Assembly: GCF_047824785.1 (NCBI RefSeq) | Contig: NZ_CP181167.1 | Span: 3,224,001 to 3,288,000, forward strand | Length of the DNA stretch: 64,000 bases | Origin: Nitrobacter sp039808345 | GTDB lineage: Bacteria > Pseudomonadota > Alphaproteobacteria > Rhizobiales > Xanthobacteraceae | Direction: 5' to 3' | Shown here: positions 45,649-52,938 of the stretch, piece after piece | Numbering within the stretch: position 1 is the stretch's first letter | Layout: every line of letters begins with the position of its first letter | Notes under the pieces: model-generated | Seen by the model: only the letters and a program-made list of their open reading frames with translations | The model's database searches: none | Told to the model about the DNA's origin: nothing | Translations under genes and position numbers: made by a program

Positions 45649-46005
45649 TCACTTGCCGCATTTGCAGACCTGCCGCAGATATTTGACGAGGCCCTTGATC
45701 TGGTCCTCGGACAGGACGTTACCCCAGGTCGGCATCAGCACCGACTTGTTGACGGCAAGCCCGCCTTCCTTGATGGCCTTGAACAGTTCGTCATCGGGTG
45801 TGTCGCCCATGCTTTTCGCATCGGTGTGATCCCGCGGCTTCACCGAAAGGGCGGGCACGTTGATGCCCGTACCGTTGCGCTGAAGGCCATGACACTGCAC
45901 GCAATAGACCTCATAGACCTGCTCGATCGACTGATCGGCCTGACTTGTCGATGGCGCAAGCAGCAGGGCCAGACCAGCGAGAACCGCCGACATTTGCGTT
46001 TTCAT
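45649..46005 (-). CDS. ncgC: Monohaem cytochrome c (NcgC-like)
   Basis: A 118-residue periplasmic cytochrome with signal peptide (MSAVLAGLALLLAPSTSQA), one haem site CVQCH (35-39) and a likely sixth ligand Met in VLMPTWGNVLSEDQ. Its start overlaps the stop of the diheme gene by one base (TGATG) and has the ribosome-binding site aaggaga. nirK follows 46 bases later. The gene name rests on position and type relative to the N. europaea operon, not on a sequence search. Confidence 0.9.
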   Translation of the reverse strand: MKTQMSAVLAGLALLLAPSTSQADQSIEQVYEVYCVQCHGLQRNGTGINVPALSVKPRDHTDAKSMGDTPDDELFKAIKEGGLAVNKSVLMPTWGNVLSEDQIKGLVKYLRQVCKCGK

Positions 46006-46682
46006 CACTTGTCTCCTTGGCTCAACTGAACCAGAAACGCGGTCAGCCGCTGGATATCCTGATCCTTCAGGTTCGACGTCGGCATCCAGATATGCGGATC
46101 GAAACGCTGCGGATCCTTGGTATAGGCGGCGATGAAGTCGGCCTGCAGCCGCACGCCAGCGTCGGTCAGCCGCGGTCCGGAAAGCCCCCCTTCGCCTTTA
46201 TCGCCCTGATGGCAGGCGACGCAGCCGCGAAACTTGACGAAGGCAAGCGAGCCCATCCGCGCGCCTTTCATATCACCCTTGAACATACCCGCCGGGACGA
46301 GGTCGTCGGGAGCCTTCAAAGCCATCAGCGCCTCGGCCGCGGCCTCGGCATCGGCTTTCTTGAGCTTCGGGTGAGCGGCGATCTTGGACGGGTCGGGCAC
46401 GTCGTTCTTGTCGCCCTTCTTCACCGTCTTGAAATATGGATAGCCGGCGGGACGGATCGGCTTGGGATCCTGCAGCCAGGCAACCAGCCATTCCTTCTTG
46501 AACTTGCTGCCCGCGAACCAGAGGTCGGGACCCTTGCGGGTCAGCAGCCTGTCCAGCGACGTGTCGGCCGGCTTGGCCATCGCATGACAGCCGGAACAGC
46601 TCGGATCAAGTTTGTCGGCGGCGCTTGCGCTGCCCAGTAATGCCGCGGTCAGGCCCGCGACGGCGAGCAAAAGCCCTTTCAT
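46005..46682 (-). CDS. ncgB: Dihaem cytochrome c (NcgB-like)
   Basis: A 225-residue periplasmic cytochrome. After a cleavable signal (MKGLLLAVAGLTAALLGSASA) come two class I-type haem sites, CSGCH (29-33) and CVACH (154-158), with a Met in WMPTSNLKDQD as probable ligand of the second haem. Start chosen at the ATG at 46682 because of the strong ribosome-binding site aaggaga. Lies between the multicopper oxidase and monohaem genes. Probably transfers electrons between the cytochrome pool and the copper enzymes. Confidence 0.9.
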   Translation of the reverse strand: MKGLLLAVAGLTAALLGSASAADKLDPSCSGCHAMAKPADTSLDRLLTRKGPDLWFAGSKFKKEWLVAWLQDPKPIRPAGYPYFKTVKKGDKNDVPDPSKIAAHPKLKKADAEAAAEALMALKAPDDLVPAGMFKGDMKGARMGSLAFVKFRGCVACHQGDKGEGGLSGPRLTDAGVRLQADFIAAYTKDPQRFDPHIWMPTSNLKDQDIQRLTAFLVQLSQGDK

Positions 46683-46705
46683 GTCCACTCTCCTTTCGAT
46701 CGGGT

Positions 46706-47782
46706 TCAGGGCGCGGGATCGCCCTTGAAGGCAGGGCTCTCGTGCATGTCGAGCGGCTTCTTCATCGATTCCTCGTAATAGAAATCAGGCACGAACTCCT
46801 TGTTCTTCCACTTGTAGAAAGACTGCTCCTTCACCGGAATTTCGTCGTACTCGATGGTGGTCATCATGCCGCCCATCGGAGAACTGCCGTTCGTGGTGTG
46901 CTTGTCGATGTGATCGTGCACCATCCAGATGCCGGGATTATCGGCGCGCAGAATCAGGTCATAGCGCTCACCCGGCCCGAACAGGATCGTGTCGGCGAGG
47001 TAGGGATTGGCGAGGGGGCGGCCATCCTTTGCGTAAACCTCGAAGAGGTGGCCGTGGATATGGATGGAATGCATTTCGTCGCCGGCGCCGATCAGGCGGA
47101 TACGGACGACATCGCCCTCCTTGATCCGCAGCGGCTGGGTGTCCGGATAGGCCTTGCCGTTGATGGTGAAGAAATCCGGCACGTCGCCGGGAATGCCGCC
47201 ATAGCCGGGCTTCTTCGCCCAGGCCGACGCCCAGCTTGAGAACATCATGATGTAATCTTTGGTGACTTCCTTCTCGACCGGCGGCGGATCCTTCGGATCG
47301 ATGATGAAGGGACCCCACATGCCGCGCATCGCAACGTGCTCGTTGACGTTGACGTGACAGTGATACCACATGGTCCCCGACGGCTCGGCCTTGAAGCGGT
47401 AGGTAAAGGTCTCGCCCGGAGGAATCGCCGGCTGCGTGACATCCGGCACGCCATCGTGCTTCCAGGTGCCGCGCTGATACAGGCCGTGCCAGTGAATCGT
47501 ATGCGGCAATGTCGTCTGGTTTTCGACCTCGATCTCGACATCATCGCCCTCCTTCACATGGAAAAGCGGACCTGGGCTCTGGCCGTTGAACGAGAAGACG
47601 TGGAAGGTCTGCTTGTCGACGAGCTTTAGGATCGTATCCTCGATGACCATCGAGAACTGCCTCGTCTCGGCAAGCGCCGCTCCCGGACTCACGACGCACC
47701 ATGCGGCGCCTGCGGCGAAGATGACTTTTGCGAGACGTGCGCGCAGCGCACGGCATTGCACGATCATGGGCATAACATGCAT
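46706..47782 (-). CDS. ncgA: Two-domain multicopper oxidase, type C (NcgA-like)
   Basis: A 358-residue periplasmic protein with a signal peptide and two cupredoxin domains. Domain 1 has HTIHWHG (94-100) and WYHCHVNVNEHVAMRGM, so the Cys-His-Met type 1 copper site is in domain 1 (C142, H149, M152 or M155). Domain 2 has HSIHIHGH (238-245), but VHDHIDKH has Asp (D290) where a type 1 Cys would be. Type 1 copper only in domain 1 defines type C two-domain oxidases, the class crystallised from N. europaea. First gene of the operon that ends in nirK. The start could also be at 47773 or 47767. Confidence 0.92.
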   Translation of the reverse strand: MHVMPMIVQCRALRARLAKVIFAAGAAWCVVSPGAALAETRQFSMVIEDTILKLVDKQTFHVFSFNGQSPGPLFHVKEGDDVEIEVENQTTLPHTIHWHGLYQRGTWKHDGVPDVTQPAIPPGETFTYRFKAEPSGTMWYHCHVNVNEHVAMRGMWGPFIIDPKDPPPVEKEVTKDYIMMFSSWASAWAKKPGYGGIPGDVPDFFTINGKAYPDTQPLRIKEGDVVRIRLIGAGDEMHSIHIHGHLFEVYAKDGRPLANPYLADTILFGPGERYDLILRADNPGIWMVHDHIDKHTTNGSSPMGGMMTTIEYDEIPVKEQSFYKWKNKEFVPDFYYEESMKKPLDMHESPAFKGDPAP

Positions 47783-48094
47783 TCTCGATTGATGTTTTCA
47801 GACAAACCGTTACCGATGCACAGGCGATCGGGAAGCGCTCATCCGTCAGGTGCCTGCTCTCGCTGGAGCAGCCGATACTGGACAGTTGTCGTGATCATGA
47901 TGCGTAAACTTCAACCTCGAACCGGCTTCATGCGAACCGTGCCATCTTCGGCGCCATAAAGCAATATTCAAAATTCATCTTTTACACACTTCGCGCACGG
48001 ATGAAAATGCCCGGCGACCGCATCGCGCGCGTTGCGCCTAGATCCTTTGCGCGACGGCGACGGCTGGATTGCGGCACGTTATATTGCGGCATGA
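47783..48094. other. 312-base leader region upstream of ncgA
   Basis: No gene is seen between the TPR gene and ncgA. The ncgA promoter must lie here or further upstream. The only notable motif is the AT-rich NsrR-like half site at 47961-47982. Confidence 0.5.
47961..47982 (-). promoter_or_regulatory. Candidate NsrR-type operator upstream of ncgA
   Basis: On the minus strand the stretch begins AAGATGAATTT, close to one arm of the NsrR consensus (AAGATGCATTT), and continues into GAATATTGC, a poorer second arm that includes the palindrome GAATATTC in part. It sits about 180 bases before ncgA in the only AT-rich patch of the gap. With an NsrR-like gene nearby it is a reasonable but unproved operator. 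Confidence 0.35.
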
Positions 48095-48745
48095 CTACAT
48101 CCCCGAGGTGCAGAGAGCCTGCAGCGTCAGCTGGCTGATGCCCACCTCCTCCGCCGCCCTCGGCATGACCGTCCAAAGCCTATCATTCCAGGTCTGATCG
48201 TTTCCCACCGTCCGCATCAGGCCCACCCATTTCACCAATGCCGGCTTCGCCTTGCCGTTCTGCAGCAGCCACTTCCCCATATAGAATCGCGCGATCAGGT
48301 CGTTCGGGTCGTCTTTGAGCACGCGTTCGAATTCCGCCTTGGCCCGATCCGAGATCACGCCGCCATCCGCCAGCGCGAGCGCTTCTCCCAACGCGACATG
48401 AAGCAAGCTGTTTTCAGGATCACGCTCGATCGCGCGCTCGAGCAGCGGGATGCTCAGGCGAGGAAGGCTCAGTTGCAGCAACGCGCCACCCATGATCGCC
48501 CAGGGCTGGCTTGCGTGCTCCGCGGCCAGGAGCTTCGGCAAGTCGAACACGCCCTCAAGCGGCACGGGCGGATTGGTGGCCGCGCTGTTCAAGGGAACGG
48601 TGACGTGGTGCGTGGTGAGAGGCGATTGATACGTGAACCAGACTGCAACAGCCACGCCGACCGCAGCGCCGACAAACGAGGAGCCAAGGTACAGCTTCAA
48701 CCAGCCTCTGGACTTCTGCGTTTGATTGACGGGTGCTTTCCTCAT
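48095..48745 (-). CDS. Membrane-anchored TPR protein, CcmI/NrfG-like
   Basis: A 216-residue protein: one N-terminal membrane anchor (LYLGSSFVGAAVGVAVAVWFTY), then a periplasmic domain of about 170 residues with TPR-type helices (LPRLSIPLLERAIERDPENSLLHVALGEALALADGG and AEFERVLKDDPNDLIARFYMGKWLLQNGKAKPALVKW). It resembles the C-terminal domain of cytochrome c maturation factors CcmI/CcmH/NrfG. Sitting between nsrR and the ncg-nirK genes, it may help mature or assemble the haem or copper proteins; that is inference. A palindrome lies 50 bases upstream. Confidence 0.8.
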   Translation of the reverse strand: MRKAPVNQTQKSRGWLKLYLGSSFVGAAVGVAVAVWFTYQSPLTTHHVTVPLNSAATNPPVPLEGVFDLPKLLAAEHASQPWAIMGGALLQLSLPRLSIPLLERAIERDPENSLLHVALGEALALADGGVISDRAKAEFERVLKDDPNDLIARFYMGKWLLQNGKAKPALVKWVGLMRTVGNDQTWNDRLWTVMPRAAEEVGISQLTLQALCTSGM

Positions 48746-48794
48746 GCCTCACGCCGCGGATAGATCAAATCGTCTCACTCTCGTGCAACGGGCG

Positions 48795-48821
48795 TAAACA
48801 TGTACTGGCGATATATGTTTG
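48795..48821. promoter_or_regulatory. Palindromic candidate operator between nsrR and the TPR gene
   Basis: Perfect inverted arms AAACAT (48796-48801) and ATGTTT (48815-48820), with a 13-base centre and flanking gta/tac copies, lie about 50 bases before the TPR gene start. The surrounding 40 bases are AT-rich in GC-rich DNA. It could bind a regulator of the nirK region; no family is firmly recognised. Confidence 0.4.
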
Positions 48822-48943
48822 TACAGCCTGAAATCGACAAAAACACAGATTCAGGGGCAAGAGCGGCAAACGGTAGCAGGCCGGTGCGCGCGATGCGGCG
48901 CTATCCGCCGATATCCCGCGGCAATGACGGAATCGCGCGCCGT

Positions 48944-49372
48944 TCAGGCCGCCGGCGGGATCCCGAAATCTTTCGGACTGAGAATGAGATCAGCGAGCGT
49001 ATAGCGATCGAGCGTCGCGGTGAACGCATTCAGCGCTTCCCTCAACGGCGCCTTCAACCGGCAACTCGACGTGATCGGGCAGCGGTTGTTCGAGGAAAAA
49101 CATTCCACCAGCGCAAAATCCGGCTCGGTGGCGCACAAGACGTCGCCGAGCTTGATCCGGTTTGGCCGTTTGGCAAGCATCAGCCCGCCGGACCTGCCGC
49201 GGACGGCCTTGAGATAACCCGCGCGCGTGAGCTGATTTGCCACTTTCATGAGATGGGTGCGCGAAATGCCGTAAACTTTGGCGGTCTCTTCAATCGTGAT
49301 CAGCCGATCGCCATGGGTGGCCGCATACATCAGCAGGCGCAGAGTGTAGTCGAAGAAGCTCGTCAGTCGCAT
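48944..49372 (-). CDS. nsrR: Rrf2-family regulator, NsrR type
   Basis: A 142-residue winged-helix repressor. The N terminus MRLTSFFDYTLRLLMYAA, the recognition region ISRTHLMKVANQLTRAGYLKAVRGRSGGLMLAKRP, and three cysteines spaced as in NsrR (VECF...NRCP...SSCR) for a NO-sensitive Fe-S cluster identify it. NsrR proteins release DNA when NO destroys the cluster, switching on NO-handling genes; in Nitrosomonas NsrR controls the ncgABC-nirK operon. Start at the ATG at 49372; an upstream frame (49393) adds seven residues. Confidence 0.9.
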   Translation of the reverse strand: MRLTSFFDYTLRLLMYAATHGDRLITIEETAKVYGISRTHLMKVANQLTRAGYLKAVRGRSGGLMLAKRPNRIKLGDVLCATEPDFALVECFSSNNRCPITSSCRLKAPLREALNAFTATLDRYTLADLILSPKDFGIPPAA

Positions 49373-49451
49373 CGGGGGTCCCGCCGGCGGCACGTCGCGT
49401 GATCAGGGAAAAAAGATGAACCGGTCCGATGCCTTTCGCAAGTGTCGATAC

Positions 49452-49503
49452 GTTGCATCAGCCTTGACGCTGCATCAGCCTTGACGTCGCATCAGCCCTC
49501 GCC
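49452..49503. repeat. Short tandem repeat, 17 bp, three copies
   Basis: gttgcatcagccttgac, gctgcatcagccttgac and gtcgcatcagccctcgcc follow each other without spacers in the gap between nsrR and mnhA. The last copy is diverged. No spacers, so not a CRISPR. Confidence 0.75.
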
Positions 49504-49655
49504 GCGACGCGCATCGGTTCCACCGGAGCCCAGGGCGGATATCAACTCTGGCTGCCCGCGACTCGACGCCAGCTTGCCTTCCCGCCTACAAATCGACCAT
49601 ACCATGTTCCCGGCCGACATAACCGTCTGGAGTTCTCGTCCCGAAAAGGTCACGA

Positions 49656-52598
49656 ATGACGATGCCTTATGAAACGATTCTCATCGTCGTTCTCGCGCTC
49701 CCCTTCGCCGGGAGCTGTCTTGCAGCGGTCCTTCCAAGCAACGCGCGCAACGCCGAAGCCTGGCTGGCCGGCGCGGTTTCGCTCGCCTGCGTGGTGCTTC
49801 TGGCCGTCAGCTACCCTCAGATCGACGACGGAGGGGTGATCCGGCATACCGTCCAATGGATGCCCGAACTCGGCCTCGACTTCTACCTGAGAATGGACGG
49901 CTTCGCCTGGGTAATGGCTGCACTGATCGTCACCATCGGTTTCCTGGTGGTGCTCTATGCCCGCTACTACATGTCCCCCCAGGATCCTGTACCGAGGTTT
50001 TTTTCCTTTCTGCTCGCCTTCATGGGAGCGATGCTCGGCATCGTGCTCTCCGGCAACCTGATCCAGCTGGTTTTCTTCTGGGAGCTGACCAGCCTCTTTT
50101 CCTTTCTGCTGATCGGCTACTGGCACCAGACGGCGCAGGCGCGGGACGGCGCGCGCATGGCTCTGATCGTGACGTCGGTCGGCGGATTCTGCATGTTCGC
50201 CGGCATACTGATCCTGGGAAATATCGTCGGCAGCTATGACCTCGATCAGGTTCTCGCGTCCGGGGACAAGATCCGCGCGCATTCGCTCTACACTCCGACG
50301 CTCGTCCTCATTCTGCTCGGAGCCCTGACGAAAAGCGTGCAGTTTCCGTTCCATTTCTGGCTGCCTCAGGCGATGGCGGCGCCGACGCCGGTTTCGGCCT
50401 ATCTCCACTCCGCCACGATGGTGAAGGGTGGGGTCTTCCTTCTGGTGCGGCTCTGGCCGGCGCTGGGCGGAACGAACGAGTGGGTGTGGCTCGTGGGTTC
50501 GGCGGGGCTGATCAGCTTCATGCTCGGGGCGTTCATCGCTCTTTTCCAGCAGGACATGAAAGGACTGCTCGCCTACTCGACCATCAGCCACCTCGGGCTC
50601 ATTACGCTGCTTATCGGCCTCGACTCACCGCTCGCACAGGTCGCCGCCATCTTTCACCTGATGAACCATGCGACGTTCAAGGCGTCGCTATTCATGGCGG
50701 CCGGGATCATCGACCATGAAACAGGCACCCGCGACCTGCGCCGCCTGAGCGGCCTGCGGCGGTTCATGCCGGTCACGGCGACGCTGGCGATGGTCGCCGC
50801 CGCCGCCATGGCCGGCGTTCCGTTGTTGAACGGCTTCCTGTCGAAGGAGATGTTCTTCGCCGAGACAATCGAAACTCACACCAACTCGCTGCTGGACCAG
50901 TCGCTGCCCTATATCGTGACAGCGGCCAGCATGTTCACGGTCGCTTACTCGCTGCGGTTCATAGCGGAAGTGTTTTTCGGCCCCCCGCCGCGAGAGCTGG
51001 CGCGCATACCGCATGAACCGCCGTTCCTGATGCGCTTTCCCGTCGGGCTCCTCGTTCTTGCATGCCTCCTTGTCGGCATCGTTCCCAGTTTTACGATCGG
51101 CCCCCTGCTCCTCACCGCGCTCCATGCCGTCCTCGGCGACATCATTCCCATTTACAGCCTTGCAATCTGGCACGGCTTTACGCCCGAGTTCGTGATGAGC
51201 CTGGTCGCGATCACCGGCGGCGTCGCCATCTATCTGATGCTCCGGTCGTATCTGCTGATTGCGGAAGGGCCGCCGCTGCTGCGGCATATCCAGGGTCAGC
51301 GCATTTTCGACCGCGTGCTCGTCGCCATCTCATGGCAGCTCGCAAGGCGGCTGGAGGAATTGCTGGGCACGCGCCGCCTGCAACCACAGCTGCGGCTGGT
51401 GTTCTGCGCAGCGCTGCTCGCCGGCCTCGCTCCGATGTTCGCTCACGGAATCGATATATGGGGGACGACGCGAACGTCTTTCGATGTCACATTCGCGCTG
51501 ATCTGGGCCGTGGGAGGCGCCTGCGCGCTGGCCGCGGCCTATCAGGGCAAATTCCATCGCTTCGCGGCCCTCATTTTCGTGGGCGGCGCGGGTCTGGTGA
51601 CGTGCGTCAGCTTCGTCTGGCTGGCCGCGCCCGATCTCGCCCTGACCCAGCTGGCGGTCGAGACCGTCACGACCGTGCTGCTCCTTCTCGGGCTGCGCTG
51701 GCTGCCGAAGCGCATCGAGAAATTTCCCACGGCCGACGTGCCGGAACGCGATCTCTCCTCGCGCCGCTACCGCGACCTCGGCATCGCGATCGCATCCGGA
51801 GGCGGGCTCGCCGTGCTATCCTACGCGGTCATGACGCGAGCGGCGCCCGACAGCATCGCGCGGTTCTTCGTCGAGAACGCCTACACGCTGGGCGGCGGGA
51901 CCAACATTGTAAATGTCATCCTCGTCGACTTTCGCGCGTTCGACACCTTCGGCGAGATCACGGTGCTCGGCATCGTCGCGCTGACCGTCTATGCCTTGCT
52001 GCGGCGATTCCGGCCCGCCGCCGAAAGCATTCCCGTGCCCGAGCAGCAGTCCTGTCAGGATATTTACGATGAGGCTCAACCCAGTCGCGAGAAGGGCGAC
52101 ACGCTCAGGAACGCGATGGCCGTCCCCCAGCTCATGATGGCGCTGGTTTTCCCGGTGATCTGCACGGCGGCGGTTTTTCTCCTGCTGCGGGGGCACGACC
52201 TGCCCGGGGGCGGATTCGTCGCCGGCATCACGATGGCCGTCGCATTCATCCTCCAGTATATCGCTCGCGGAACCACCTGGACGGAGGACCATCTGCGCAT
52301 TCTCCCCGTGCACTGGATGGGCGCGGGCCTGCTCATGACCGCCGGCGTCGGCGTGGCCGCCTGGTGGTTCGAGCGGCCTTTCCTGAGCTCGTCATTCTCA
52401 TATCGCGAGGTCCCCTGGATCGGCTCCGTGCCGGTGGCGAGCGCGCTCCTGTTTGATCTCGGCGTCTTTGCATTGGTCGTCGGCGCCACCATCCTGATGC
52501 TGATCGCGATCGCGCACCAGACCGTGCGCAGTCATCGGACGCCTTCCAGCCGCGCATCCAGCGCCGCAGCCGCATCCGCAACGGCCGAGGTGCGATAG
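49656..52598 (+). CDS. mnhA: Na+/H+ antiporter subunit A, with MnhB domain fused at the C terminus
   Basis: A 980-residue membrane protein. Residues 1 to about 790 are MnhA/MrpA, related to complex I NuoL: the essential Glu (E143) in FFWELTSLFSFLLIGYW, the Lys in LGALTKSVQFPFHFWLPQAM, and HLMNHATFKASLFMAAGIIDHETGTRD. The last ~150 residues hold the MnhB domain with LLLRGHDLPGGGFVAGITMAVAFILQYIA and a C-terminal helix. Ribosome-binding site aaaagg. First gene of a complete mrp operon; the complex exports Na+ in exchange for H+ and supports growth in alkali or salt. Confidence 0.95.
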   Translation: MTMPYETILIVVLALPFAGSCLAAVLPSNARNAEAWLAGAVSLACVVLLAVSYPQIDDGGVIRHTVQWMPELGLDFYLRMDGFAWVMAALIVTIGFLVVLYARYYMSPQDPVPRFFSFLLAFMGAMLGIVLSGNLIQLVFFWELTSLFSFLLIGYWHQTAQARDGARMALIVTSVGGFCMFAGILILGNIVGSYDLDQVLASGDKIRAHSLYTPTLVLILLGALTKSVQFPFHFWLPQAMAAPTPVSAYLHSATMVKGGVFLLVRLWPALGGTNEWVWLVGSAGLISFMLGAFIALFQQDMKGLLAYSTISHLGLITLLIGLDSPLAQVAAIFHLMNHATFKASLFMAAGIIDHETGTRDLRRLSGLRRFMPVTATLAMVAAAAMAGVPLLNGFLSKEMFFAETIETHTNSLLDQSLPYIVTAASMFTVAYSLRFIAEVFFGPPPRELARIPHEPPFLMRFPVGLLVLACLLVGIVPSFTIGPLLLTALHAVLGDIIPIYSLAIWHGFTPEFVMSLVAITGGVAIYLMLRSYLLIAEGPPLLRHIQGQRIFDRVLVAISWQLARRLEELLGTRRLQPQLRLVFCAALLAGLAPMFAHGIDIWGTTRTSFDVTFALIWAVGGACALAAAYQGKFHRFAALIFVGGAGLVTCVSFVWLAAPDLALTQLAVETVTTVLLLLGLRWLPKRIEKFPTADVPERDLSSRRYRDLGIAIASGGGLAVLSYAVMTRAAPDSIARFFVENAYTLGGGTNIVNVILVDFRAFDTFGEITVLGIVALTVYALLRRFRPAAESIPVPEQQSCQDIYDEAQPSREKGDTLRNAMAVPQLMMALVFPVICTAAVFLLLRGHDLPGGGFVAGITMAVAFILQYIARGTTWTEDHLRILPVHWMGAGLLMTAGVGVAAWWFERPFLSSSFSYREVPWIGSVPVASALLFDLGVFALVVGATILMLIAIAHQTVRSHRTPSSRASSAAAASATAEVR

Positions 52599-52936
52599 TG
52601 GAGATCGTACTTGCTATCGGCATCGGCGTGCTCGCGGGTTCGGGCGTCTGGCTGCTGCTCCGACCACGCACGTTTCAGGTGATCATCGGCCTGTCATTGC
52701 TGTCTTATGCGGTCAATCTCTTCATCGTCGCGATGGGGCGGCTTAAAATCGACGCCGCCCCGATTCTGGGGTCGCACGCGGCAGAGGACATAACCGGCCT
52801 TCCGGATCCGTTGCCACAGGCGCTCGTTCTGACCGCCATCGTCATCAGCTTCGCGACCACCGCACTGTTTCTGGTCGTTCTGATCGCATCCCGCGGCCTG
52901 ACGGGGACCGACCACGTCGACGGACGGGAGCCGTAA
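52598..52936 (+). CDS. mnhC: Na+/H+ antiporter subunit C
   Basis: A 112-residue protein with three helices, related to NuoK, with SGVWLLLRPRTFQVIIGLSLLSYAVNLFIVAMG and DPLPQALVLTAIVISFATTALFLVVLI, the MrpC pattern. Starts at a GTG overlapping the mnhA stop by one base; mnhD follows 2 bases after its stop. Confidence 0.94.
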   Translation: MEIVLAIGIGVLAGSGVWLLLRPRTFQVIIGLSLLSYAVNLFIVAMGRLKIDAAPILGSHAAEDITGLPDPLPQALVLTAIVISFATTALFLVVLIASRGLTGTDHVDGREP

Positions 52937-52938
52937 TC

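Noticed and set aside
49650..50591. Minus-strand open frame opposite mnhA
   Set aside because: His/Glu/Arg-rich shadow of a membrane protein gene; no independent support.
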